From: Ruminococcus sp. UNK.MGS-30
Lineage (GTDB): Bacteria; Bacillota; Clostridia; Oscillospirales; Ruminococcaceae
Direction of reading: 5' to 3'
Length of the DNA: 64,000 nucleotides
Assembly: GCA_000980705.1 (NCBI GenBank)
Contig: LBCK01000002.1
Coordinates: forward strand, 496,001 to 560,000
The notes beneath the pieces were generated by a model, which worked only from the letters and a program-made list of their open reading frames with translations, had not been told where the DNA came from and ran no database searches. Below are positions 54,080-61,344 of this stretch, one piece after another. Positions within the stretch are counted from its first letter, which is position 1, and each line of letters begins with the position of its first letter. The translations under genes and the position numbers were made by a program.

Positions 54080-55000
54080 ATGGAATACACAGAGCATCAA
54101 CAGAACCTGCTCCGGAAGCTGGAGCAGATGCAAAAGGACGAGGGTCTGAGCCTGAGTGCATTGTCTGCACGTCTGGGCATCTCCAAGGGAGCGATCTCTC
54201 AGTTATTCAGCGGCAGCTATCAGGCGAATCCGCAGAAGATGTTTGCCAAGCTGGAAAGCTATTTCGGCGTGAAGGAACAGGCAAAGCAGACCTATCAGGA
54301 ATCCGGCTATGCAGATACCAGTATTTCTACAGAGATCTATGACATCATCGGTGTCTGCCAAATCAAGGGCGGTCTTGCCATTGCCGCCGGAGATGCCGGC
54401 ATCGGAAAGACCAAGGCGGCACAGCACTTTGTGGCAGAACATCCGAACAACAGCGTACTGATCACGCTAAATCCCTGCCTGACCAGCATCAAGTCCCTGC
54501 TGCGGCTGATCGCCGACCGCATCGGTGCTCCCATGGAGCGTTCCAGAGATGCCCTGTGGTATGCGATCCGGCAGAAGCTGAGTGACGGCACGGTGCTGAT
54601 CTTCGATGAATCCCAGCACCTGCCGCTGAAAACCATTGAGGTGCTGCGAAGCTTTTCCGATGATTTCGCAGACCACGGGCAGACGATGGGCATTTGCTTT
54701 ATCGGGAACTTGGAAACGGTGACACGCATCGGCAGCAAGAAGGCAGAGTTCGCACAGATCGCCAACCGCACCAAGCAAAAGAAGCTGTACACCCGTTCCA
54801 AGATCCAGCGTGAGGACATTGCCAAGCTGTTCCCCATGCTGAACGGACGGGAAGAGGAACTGGATCTTCTGTATCACATCGCACAGACACCGCAGGCACT
54901 CCGTGGCGTGGTCAACCTGTTCTCCAATGCCTATGACAACGAGGACTACAGTTATGAGGGGCTGGTGGCAATGGCAAAGTACATGGATATGGAGGTCTGA
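54080..55000 (+). CDS. MuB-like AAA ATPase, transposition target selector
   Basis: Coats target DNA and activates MuA. The 306-residue protein has an N-terminal Cro-like helix-turn-helix (LSLSALSARLGISKGAISQLFSG), Walker A GDAGIGKT (104-111), Walker B VLIFDE (near 170) and the C-terminal lid. The segment LYHIAQTPQALRG (54868-54902 in DNA) is nearly the same as the peptide encoded by CRISPR spacers 130 and 142 (LFRIAQTPQAIR). Confidence 0.93.
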   Translation: MEYTEHQQNLLRKLEQMQKDEGLSLSALSARLGISKGAISQLFSGSYQANPQKMFAKLESYFGVKEQAKQTYQESGYADTSISTEIYDIIGVCQIKGGLAIAAGDAGIGKTKAAQHFVAEHPNNSVLITLNPCLTSIKSLLRLIADRIGAPMERSRDALWYAIRQKLSDGTVLIFDESQHLPLKTIEVLRSFSDDFADHGQTMGICFIGNLETVTRIGSKKAEFAQIANRTKQKKLYTRSKIQREDIAKLFPMLNGREEELDLLYHIAQTPQALRGVVNLFSNAYDNEDYSYEGLVAMAKYMDMEV

Positions 55001-55001
55001 G

Positions 55002-55175
55002 ATGAAAAACGGCAAACGCCCCACCAAGGCACAGAAAAAGATCCTGGCATTCTACGGATTCCATCCGGAGGACTGGCTGATCTCCAAGAATACCAGCACG
55101 GAGCTGGTCATTCTCCACCGGTACACAGAACGCACCAGACATATCCCGAAGCATCGGGATACAGAAATCACATAA
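55002..55175 (+). CDS. small DUF6906-like phage protein (57 aa)
   Basis: MKNGKRPTKAQKKILAFYGFHPEDWLISKNTSTELVILHR matches the pattern of a small family common in Clostridial phages (MKxGKxPTxxQK... NPxNWLVxKxT). GGAGGTCTGAG precedes the ATG, 1 bp after muB. Its last codons form a perfect hairpin in the RNA (TATCCCGA / TCGGGATA, 55142-55161). Function unknown. Confidence 0.75.
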   Translation: MKNGKRPTKAQKKILAFYGFHPEDWLISKNTSTELVILHRYTERTRHIPKHRDTEIT

Positions 55176-55409
55176 TCCCCCCTGAGAGGAGAAACGCTCC
55201 TCTCGCCTAATGCAGCCAAGGACGGTGACAAGCCCGTAAAAGCCTGTTTTGCATCTTCTCGCACGCATTTTGCTTGCATACGTCAGATGCAAAACACGCT
55301 CTAGGAATGCAGAGTCGGCAATCTATTACGGAAGTCTATTTTTATGACAGGCAGGGTGATTCCTCCGGATGCTCCATATGGAGCATCCACCTCCCTTTTC
55401 AAGGGAGGC
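55142..55409. repeat. cluster of five perfect inverted repeats in the prophage
   Basis: TATCCCGA/TCGGGATA (55142-55161, inside the previous gene), GAGAGGAG/CTCCTCTC (55184-55204), TGTTTTGCATC/GATGCAAAACA (55245-55296), a perfect 22-bp palindrome centred on CCATATGG (55367-55388), and CCTCCCTT/AAGGGAGG (55391-55409). The 296-bp gap between genes holds no other feature. None ends in a T-run, so these are not simple terminators. Confidence 0.7.
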
Positions 55410-55471
55410 AATGCGTGAAAAAGATTTCCGTTACCATTCATTCTTTTATTTTCATACAGGAGGTATTTCTT

Positions 55472-55771
55472 ATGGCAAAGGCAAAACTGACACTGAAACA
55501 GGAAGCGGATATGCTTTCCGCCGTCAATCAGATCAAGGAACTGGAAGCAGCCGGAAAGAAGCTGAAAAAAGAGGCGGACGAGCTGCGGAGCAAGGTCAAG
55601 GCGATGATGGACAAGAAGCAGCTGGAGGAAATGGAGGTGGGCACCTTTACCGTACGGTACACCACTGTTGTCAGCAGCCGGTTCGACAGCCGTGCATTTC
55701 AGGAGACACACCAGTCCCTCTATGACCAGTACTGTGTGGCTTCGGAAAGCAAGCGGTTCACGATCTCGTGA
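55472..55771 (+). CDS. hypothetical coiled-coil phage protein (99 aa)
   Basis: The first 60 residues (MAKAKLTLKQEADMLSAVNQIKELEAAGKKLKKEADELRSKVKAMM) form a coiled coil; the rest is a short beta-rich part ending FQETHQSLYDQYCVASESKRFTIS. CAGGAGGT sets the ATG. The place in a transposable phage early operon suggests a DNA-metabolism helper. Family not recognised. Confidence 0.7.
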   Translation: MAKAKLTLKQEADMLSAVNQIKELEAAGKKLKKEADELRSKVKAMMDKKQLEEMEVGTFTVRYTTVVSSRFDSRAFQETHQSLYDQYCVASESKRFTIS

Positions 55772-55781
55772 GGGGGAACAT

Positions 55782-56084
55782 ATGAGAAAACCAAGCAACA
55801 CGGGAAACGACTGTTTCGACCGGTTCTGGGCGGCGTATCCCCGAAAGGTGGGCAAGGAGAAAGCCAGACGTGCTTTTGAAAAGCTGCACCCCGGTGAAGC
55901 GGACTTGCAGCAGATGCTGGAGGAACTGGAACGGCAGCGGAACGCCTATCACTGGGGCAAGGAAAACTGGAAGTTCATTCCGCATCCTGCCACATGGCTG
56001 AATCAGAGAAGATGGGAGGATGAGACCATTGCCGCAGAAGATGACATTCCCGAAGATGACGACTACGGGGCTTTCCTATACTGA
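55782..56084 (+). CDS. small replication-associated phage protein (100 aa)
   Basis: Contains FDRFWAAYPRKVGKEKARRAFEKLHPGEADLQQMLEELERQ and FIPHPATWLNQRRWED, the conserved C-terminal module of many phage replication-initiation or helicase-loader proteins, here as an independent gene. AGGGGG precedes the ATG. It overlaps the DnaC-like gene, so the two likely work together. Confidence 0.78.
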   Translation: MRKPSNTGNDCFDRFWAAYPRKVGKEKARRAFEKLHPGEADLQQMLEELERQRNAYHWGKENWKFIPHPATWLNQRRWEDETIAAEDDIPEDDDYGAFLY

Positions 56085-56808
56085 TCTGATGCAGATGCGT
56101 GTGGATGCGTACAATGCACAGTCCGGCACGCTGACCGGCTACGACTGCAAAACGTGCCGCAACAAGGGCATGACCGCAGAGATCCGGGACGGCTATGAGG
56201 TCATGTGCTTGTGCAGCTGTATGAAAACCAGAGACACCCTGCGGCGGATCCATGAATCCGGTCTGGAATCCCTGCTCCGCATCTGTACCTTTCAGAACTA
56301 CACCGCAGAACAGCCGTTTCAGCAGCATATTCTCCAGTGTGCCAAGGCATACTTGCAGGAACGGCACAAGTGGTTCTATATCGGCGGTCAGACCGGATGC
56401 GGCAAGACACACATCTGCACCGCCATTGTGGGCGGTATGATCCGGAATGGGTTTTCGGTACGGTACATGGTGTGGCGTGAAGCGTCCAATCAGTTGAAAG
56501 CTGCTCTGACGGACGGCAGCTATGCCGCACAGATCGCAGCGTACAAGGAAGCCGATGTGCTGTACATAGATGATCTGTTCAAGACCAGCAGCACCGCAGA
56601 GGTATCCGGTGCAGATGTCCGTCTGGCATTTGAGATACTGGACTATCGTGCCAGAAACCAGATGCCGACCATTCTCTCTACAGAATGGCTTTTGCCCCAG
56701 CTGCGGCAAATTGACGGAGCAATCGGCGGCAGGATCATACAGATGTCCAGAGGATATGCGTTTGAGATCCGACCGGACAACCAGAAAGATTATCGGCTGA
56801 GGAAGTGA
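56020..56808 (+). CDS. DnaC-like AAA ATPase
   Basis: A 262-residue (longest frame) helicase-loader-type ATPase: Walker A GGQTGCGKTH, Walker B DVLYIDDLFK, sensor region PTILSTEWLL, and an N-terminal four-Cys knuckle (CKTCRNKG...CLCSC) as in DnaC/IstB relatives. The start is unclear: ATG 56020 directly abuts GGGAGG, while TTG 56029, three codons in, has ideal spacing from it; ATG 56038 and 56053 are also possible. It overlaps the previous gene by 65 bp or less. Confidence 0.85.
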   Translation: MRPLPQKMTFPKMTTTGLSYTDLMQMRVDAYNAQSGTLTGYDCKTCRNKGMTAEIRDGYEVMCLCSCMKTRDTLRRIHESGLESLLRICTFQNYTAEQPFQQHILQCAKAYLQERHKWFYIGGQTGCGKTHICTAIVGGMIRNGFSVRYMVWREASNQLKAALTDGSYAAQIAAYKEADVLYIDDLFKTSSTAEVSGADVRLAFEILDYRARNQMPTILSTEWLLPQLRQIDGAIGGRIIQMSRGYAFEIRPDNQKDYRLRK

Positions 56809-56813
56809 AGCAT

Positions 56814-57290
56814 ATGGCGAAAGGACAAACCCAGACACTGTACAGCCTTGCTGCTGTGCTGGGGCTGGTAGAATCAGGAAACAAGGAAGACCCGTTTCAC
56901 ATGATCGTCTACCGTATCAGCGGCAAGACCTCTGTCCGGGAACTCACCCCACCGGAGGCAGCGGCGGTGGAAGCAGAGCTGCGGCGGCAGCTCCGGGAGC
57001 AGCGTCCCAAAAAGAAAGCGGCATCACCGGAGTATCCGGGAAAAATGACAGCCGGACAAAAGGCATATGCCTGGCGGCTGCTGTACGATCTGGCAAAGCT
57101 CTCGCCCTCTGCGGTGCCGGTGGGCGAACGCATGGCAGGCATCGTCCGAAAGGTATTGCAGGAAGACCCCTGCCCCGGTCATCCGCTGAACTGGGTCAAA
57201 CGGGAGGACGGAGCGAAACTGATCGAGGCACTGAAACGGTATCTGCGAAACGCAAAGCGAAAGGCGGCGAAAGCACATGACTCTGGATAA
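56814..57290 (+). CDS. Mu Gp16-like (GemA family) regulator
   Basis: A 158-residue protein with KMTAGQKAYAWRLLYDLAKLSP and the C-terminal KVLQEDPCPGHPLNWVKREDGAKLIEALKRYLRN seen in the Mu Gp16 (GemA, DUF1018) family, implicated in host gene modulation. The overlapping order GemA-Mor is the same as in Mu-like phages. Start taken as ATG 56814; GTG 56805 is an alternative. Confidence 0.82.
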   Translation: MAKGQTQTLYSLAAVLGLVESGNKEDPFHMIVYRISGKTSVRELTPPEAAAVEAELRRQLREQRPKKKAASPEYPGKMTAGQKAYAWRLLYDLAKLSPSAVPVGERMAGIVRKVLQEDPCPGHPLNWVKREDGAKLIEALKRYLRNAKRKAAKAHDSG

Positions 57291-57573
57291 ACTGACCATG
57301 GAACAGCTGCACGGCAGTCAGCTGGAAATTGCGGAGGTCATCGGCATCGAGGCATACCGGAAGCTGGTCGCCAGCTACGGCGGCAGCAGCATCTATATCA
57401 GCAAGGCGGATTCTGTGATGAATGGTCTGAGAGATGCGGAGATCTTCCGCCGGTTTGACGGTTCCAATTATCTGGAACTGGCACACGCATTCAATCTGGC
57501 GGAGAACACCATCCGGGACATCATCTACCGCCAGAGCACCGACCGGGAAGCACACCAGATGACGTTCTTCTGA
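57277..57573 (+). CDS. Mor-family middle-operon transcription activator
   Basis: A 98-residue protein with IAEVIGIEAYRKLVASYGGSSIYISKAD (dimerisation half) and FDGSNYLELAHAFNLAENTIRDIIYRQ (helix-turn-helix), the Mor/C family of Mu. In Mu it turns on the middle promoter. It overlaps the GemA-like gene by 14 bp. A terminator follows at once, so its target promoter must lie after or within this region. Confidence 0.9.
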   Translation: MTLDKLTMEQLHGSQLEIAEVIGIEAYRKLVASYGGSSIYISKADSVMNGLRDAEIFRRFDGSNYLELAHAFNLAENTIRDIIYRQSTDREAHQMTFF

Positions 57574-57633
57574 ACCCGAAAACTCATTGAAATTCCTGAA
57601 AAATCTGCCTTATTTGCAGAACCGTTCTTTTCT

Positions 57634-57675
57634 GTGCTATCATTACAGTAGAAGTAATGATAGCACTTTTCTTTT
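57634..57675 (+). terminator. strong terminator after mor, directly before the next operon
   Basis: Perfect 13-pair stem GTGCTATCATTAC / GTAATGATAGCAC with TTTTCTTTT. It ends about 15 bp before the start of the next gene, leaving no room for a promoter between them; expression of that gene needs readthrough. Confidence 0.9.
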
Positions 57676-57690
57676 GGGGAGGGAGATACA

Positions 57691-58002
57691 GTGACACAGG
57701 AACTGATCCTGTTTATCATCACCACGGTGATCACCGTGATCCTTGGGATCATCGGCTATTTTCTGAAACGCACCATGGATCGCAATGACAAGAACGAAAT
57801 GGCAGTGCAGGAGCTGCGTGACAATCTGCTGACGCTGTCGGACAAGTACGCCACCAAGGCAGAGATCCGGGAGATCAAGGCATCTATGGAAAAATTGTCG
57901 GAGAACATCGACTACATCAAGGAACACACCACCAAGAACGAGGATTTTATCCGCACCATGGCAAGGCTGGAAAGCAAGATCGACAGCTATTGCAGCAAGT
58001 AA
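57691..58002 (+). CDS. membrane-anchored coiled-coil phage protein (DUF2730-like)
   Basis: A 103-residue protein: one N-terminal membrane segment (LILFIITTVITVILGIIGYFL) and a coiled coil. Mu-like phages have a DUF2730 protein of this build (Gp25) in the same place. GGGAGGGAG precedes a GTG start. Confidence 0.7.
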   Translation: MTQELILFIITTVITVILGIIGYFLKRTMDRNDKNEMAVQELRDNLLTLSDKYATKAEIREIKASMEKLSENIDYIKEHTTKNEDFIRTMARLESKIDSYCSK

Positions 58003-58014
58003 GGAGGAACGGCA

Positions 58015-58344
58015 TTGGAGCAGGCAGAAATGATAGAGCGAATCCGGCAGAAGGCATTTTTCAAGAATAACGGCATGGTGCTGAAAGCCGTGAATCTGCT
58101 GCGTGACAAGTTTGTTGCATTGACGGACATCCGCTATGCACTGGAACCCAGCATGACTGAGGCGGAATTCCGGGACAGCATCAACTATCTGACGGAATCC
58201 GGATATATCCGGCTGCGGCACATGGATTCCAAGGCGTGTACGACACTGGCAGACACGGCAATGGAGCAGCTGGAAGCCAAGGTATCGGCGGACGGTATCA
58301 AGATCATTGCCTGTGTCCGCAAGGACGAATGTATTGACGTGTGA
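58015..58344 (+). CDS. Mu Gp26-like phage protein (109 aa)
   Basis: A soluble protein with a winged-helix look (IRQKAFFKNNGMVLKAVNLLRDKFVALTDIRYALE ... LTESGYIRLRHMD). AAGGAGG precedes a TTG start. It is placed between DUF2730- and DUF3486-type genes as in Mu, where Gp26 stands. Function unknown. Confidence 0.65.
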   Translation: MEQAEMIERIRQKAFFKNNGMVLKAVNLLRDKFVALTDIRYALEPSMTEAEFRDSINYLTESGYIRLRHMDSKACTTLADTAMEQLEAKVSADGIKIIACVRKDECIDV

Positions 58345-58352
58345 GGTGCTGC

Positions 58353-58898
58353 ATGGGACGCAGAAAGCATTCTAAGATCGACAATCTGGAACCGGCAGTC
58401 AAAGAGACCGTAGACGAGATGATCAAGACCGGTGCCTATTACCGGGAGATCGTGGACTATATCCAGTCCCACGGCGTGAGCATCTCTCTGGCAGCGGTGG
58501 GAAAATATGCGAAAAATCTCATGAGTACGCTGGACGCACTGCGGCTCAGTCAGGAAAACTTCCGGGCGATTATGGAAGAAACCGACCGCTATCCGGATCT
58601 GGACATGACAGACGGCATTCTCCGCCTGCTCTGCAATCAGATGCTGGATGCCATCAACAAGCTGCCGGAGGAACGGCTGTCGGAGATCGACTTTGACACC
58701 CTATCCAAAAATGCCGTGGCACTCACCCGTGCAGTGGCGTACAAGAAGAACGTGGACACCAAGACACGGGATCTGCTGGAAAACGGTGCAGAGCAGTTCA
58801 AGGATCTGATCTATGAAGCCATGGCAGCAGAACGACCGGATCTCTACAAGGAAGTCAAAAAATTCGTAAAATCGAAAACCAAGGAGGGAAAGGCATGA
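58353..58898 (+). CDS. Mu Gp27-like (DUF3486) protein, possible small terminase
   Basis: A 181-residue protein starting MGRRKHSKIDNLEPAVKETVDEMIKTGAYYREIVDYIQSHGVSISLAAVGKYAKNL, the DUF3486 signature with its helix-turn-helix, followed by a long helical part. In Mu this family (Gp27) is thought to help packaging. GAGGTG precedes ATG 58353; GTG 58341 is possible. It overlaps the NusG-like gene by 4 bp. Confidence 0.82.
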   Translation: MGRRKHSKIDNLEPAVKETVDEMIKTGAYYREIVDYIQSHGVSISLAAVGKYAKNLMSTLDALRLSQENFRAIMEETDRYPDLDMTDGILRLLCNQMLDAINKLPEERLSEIDFDTLSKNAVALTRAVAYKKNVDTKTRDLLENGAEQFKDLIYEAMAAERPDLYKEVKKFVKSKTKEGKA

Positions 58899-59386
58899 GT
58901 ATGTATGTGGTGCAGGTAAAGCCCGGCACAGATCTGCAAGTGGCTGTGCTGCTGCGGAAAAACGGGCATCTGGTACGCTGTCCGCAGCGAACCATGGACA
59001 TCCGGAAGAACGGGAAATGGAACAGTATCACAGAACCTGTCTTTCCCGGCTATCTGTTTCTGGAGGAAGAAATCGACCGGCAGAAGTATGACAGCGTGGT
59101 ACAGTCAGACGGCGTGATCGGATTTCTGAAAGTGTCCGGCTGTACGCTGGGCAAGCTGCAGCCCCACGAGGAAGCATATATCCGGTGGCTCTGGAACGGC
59201 GGCAAACCCATTGCCCCGTCCCGCATCTATACCACATTGCAGGGGGACAAGATGGTCTTGTCCGGCGTGCTCCGGGAGTATTGGAACAATGTGGTGCGGC
59301 TGGATCTCCGGCAGCGGCGTGCCCGTGTGCGGCTCTCCATCTGCGGACATGACTACACGGTCACACTGCCGGTAATCGGCATTTAA
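58895..59386 (+). CDS. phage-encoded NusG-like transcription elongation factor
   Basis: A 163-residue protein with the two NusG-family parts: an NGN domain (MYVVQVKPGTDLQVAVLLRKNG ... EPVFPGYLFLEEEIDRQKYDSVVQSDGVIGFLKVSG) and a C-terminal KOW-like barrel (LQGDKMVLSGVLREYWNNVVRLDLRQRRARVRLSI). The PGYLF and GVIGFL motifs are those that contact RNA polymerase in NusG, RfaH and LoaP. It is inserted between the packaging genes, overlaps DUF3486, and is followed by a 324-bp leader holding a hairpin and a terminator. It is probably a specialised paralogue that lets polymerase read into the late operon. Confidence 0.88.
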   Translation: MSMYVVQVKPGTDLQVAVLLRKNGHLVRCPQRTMDIRKNGKWNSITEPVFPGYLFLEEEIDRQKYDSVVQSDGVIGFLKVSGCTLGKLQPHEEAYIRWLWNGGKPIAPSRIYTTLQGDKMVLSGVLREYWNNVVRLDLRQRRARVRLSICGHDYTVTLPVIGI

Positions 59387-59710
59387 GAGCGTGTGTGAAA
59401 CAAATCAGTATGCCTGTCGCTGCTGTGGTTGATTCGTCCCACAGGGTTCGGTATATGGTATAAAGGCAATACTTCTTGCAGCTCTTTGTGCGGTATTGCC
59501 TGAACCCCGAACGGAACTTTTCCAAAAAGATTCCGAATGGCGAAGCATACCCTGTTTAAGAACGTTCAGAGGGCGTTTAGAATCGTTTGAAGATTTTTCT
59601 GCGAAAAATAACACCCAAAAAGAATACACACAATATACGGGCGTACAGCGTCCGTATTTTTTTGACCATTTTTTCTGAGTTGACCATTTTTCTGAAAGGA
59701 GTGACTGCAA
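59387..59710 (+). promoter_or_regulatory. structured non-coding leader of the packaging/head operon
   Basis: No gene. It holds a perfect 9-pair stem AGGCAATAC / GTATTGCCT (59464-59501) with a long loop, and an intrinsic terminator near its end. TTGATT (59428) 17 bp before TATATG could be a promoter. This is the arrangement expected of a target leader for a NusG-type antiterminator. Confidence 0.6.
59635..59663 (+). terminator. intrinsic terminator before the terminase genes
   Basis: Stem ATACGG-GCG / CGT-CCGTAT with small loop, then seven T. It stands about 50 bp before the start codon of the next gene. Confidence 0.8.
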
Positions 59711-60052
59711 ATGAACAGCCGAAAGAAAAAGAGCATCCACCAGCTGGCAGACGGTATCCTGCAATTTGAGGACAAGCGGAAATCCATTCCGCAAGCCGAC
59801 TTTACCGATTTGCAGACGTTCCTCTCTGCCTACCTGAATACCCCGGAGCCGAAGAAACGGAAAAAGCTGGCGGAGGAATTCCGGAAGCGGCACATGGAGT
59901 TATACGAGTTCCTGCAAAGCAATCCGGAGTTGATCCGGGCAGAAACCAAGATCACCGCCACCCTACAGGCGGCGGCATCCGGAGCAGCCGAAGAAGACGA
60001 CAACGGACAGATCACCAATCTGTTTGAGAAATTGCAGGAGGGACTGGCATGA
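59711..60052 (+). CDS. hypothetical protein upstream of the large terminase (113 aa)
   Basis: A helical, charged protein (MNSRKKKSIHQLADGILQFEDKRKSIPQADFTDLQTFLSAYLN) with AAAGGAG upstream. It overlaps the terminase start by 4 bp. The place would suit a small terminase or packaging partner, but I see no diagnostic motif. Confidence 0.65.
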   Translation: MNSRKKKSIHQLADGILQFEDKRKSIPQADFTDLQTFLSAYLNTPEPKKRKKLAEEFRKRHMELYEFLQSNPELIRAETKITATLQAAASGAAEEDDNGQITNLFEKLQEGLA

Positions 60053-61344
60053 TCTATCAACCTTTTTCCCCCAAGCAGATACAAGCCATGCTCTGGTGGG
60101 CAATGCCGAAATTCCGGCAGTATGATGCTATCATCTGTGACGGCTCTGTCCGTTCCGGCAAGACCATGGCAATGAGCATCGGCTATCTGCTGTGGAGTAT
60201 GCGGAGCTTTGACCATGAGACATTTGCCTTTTGCGGCAAGACCATCGACAGCCTGAAACGCAATGTGGTCACGCCGATCCAGAAGTGGATGGCTGGTGTG
60301 ATGCAGCCGAAGATCAACCTGTCCAAGAACTATATGGACGTGGAATGGCAGGGACATCACAACCGCTATTATTTTTTCGGCGGCAAAGACGAAAGCAGCT
60401 ATGCTCTCATTCAGGGTATCACCCTTGCCGGTGTCCTGCTGGACGAGGTGGCACTGATGCCCCGTTCTTTTGTGGATCAGGCAACGGCGAGATGCTCTGT
60501 CACCGGTTCTAAGATCTGGATGAACTGCAACCCGGACGGCAGCGAGGAACACTGGCTGTACAAGGAATGGATCGACAGCGTACACGGGAAAGCCGGCGAA
60601 AAGAACCGGCTGCACCTGCATTTCACCATGGAGGACAACCGTGCTCTCTCTGTATCTGTCCGGAAACGGTACGAGCGGATGTATTCCGGTGTGTTCTATG
60701 ACCGGTATGTACTGGGCAAGTGGGTCATGGCGGACGGTCTGGTGTATCCGCAGTTCCAGAAGCTGCGGCACGTCATTCCGGACACGGTGCCGGATGTGCA
60801 TTCCGGCGAGTTCTATCTCAGCTGTGACTACGGCACCCTGAACCCGACCTCTGTCGGCTTATGGCACCTGTCCGGAGATGGCTATGCCACCCGAATCCGG
60901 GAGTACTATTATGATGCCCGAAAAGAGGGACATTCCCGAACGGACGAGGAACACTACGCTGCACTGGAACAGCTTGCCGGAGATATTGCCCCCTATGTGC
61001 GGTATGTGATCGTAGACCCGTCTGCCGCCAGCTTTATTGAATGTATCCGGCGGCACGGGGTATTTCGGGTGCGGAAAGCCAACAACAGCGTTCTGGACGG
61101 CATCTGTGACACGTCCACGCTGCTGCAAGCCGGACGCATTCACATCTGTGAAGGCTGTACGGATATTATCCGGGAATTCGGGCTGTACTGCTGGGACAAT
61201 CAAGCCAAAGGGAAAGATGCTGTGGTCAAGACCAACGACCACGCCATGGACGATATGCGGTATTTCGTCCGGACGGCGATGCAGCGGACGCTGCGGGAAT
61301 ACCGGATGCCGCCGGCAGATGACAACGAGGAGGTGATGCCATGA
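60049..61344 (+). CDS. large terminase subunit (PBSX/XtmB type)
   Basis: ATP-driven motor and nuclease that packages phage DNA. The 431-residue protein starts with FSPKQIQAMLWWAMPKFRQYDAIICDGSVRSGKTMAMSIG (adenine motif and Walker A), has Walker B in GVLLDEVALMP, the coupling motif MNCNPDG, and an RNase H nuclease with FYLSCDYGTLNPTS, YVIVDPSAASF and TNDHAMDDMRYFV. This is the PBSX family, not the Mu Gp28 type. Confidence 0.93.
   Translation: MIYQPFSPKQIQAMLWWAMPKFRQYDAIICDGSVRSGKTMAMSIGYLLWSMRSFDHETFAFCGKTIDSLKRNVVTPIQKWMAGVMQPKINLSKNYMDVEWQGHHNRYYFFGGKDESSYALIQGITLAGVLLDEVALMPRSFVDQATARCSVTGSKIWMNCNPDGSEEHWLYKEWIDSVHGKAGEKNRLHLHFTMEDNRALSVSVRKRYERMYSGVFYDRYVLGKWVMADGLVYPQFQKLRHVIPDTVPDVHSGEFYLSCDYGTLNPTSVGLWHLSGDGYATRIREYYYDARKEGHSRTDEEHYAALEQLAGDIAPYVRYVIVDPSAASFIECIRRHGVFRVRKANNSVLDGICDTSTLLQAGRIHICEGCTDIIREFGLYCWDNQAKGKDAVVKTNDHAMDDMRYFVRTAMQRTLREYRMPPADDNEEVMP

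Noticed and set aside
54868..54902. Functional self-targeting of the prophage by spacers 130/142
   Set aside because: Eight of 35 positions mismatch, four of them within the first nine positions, which makes interference unlikely; I keep it only as evidence of a related phage.
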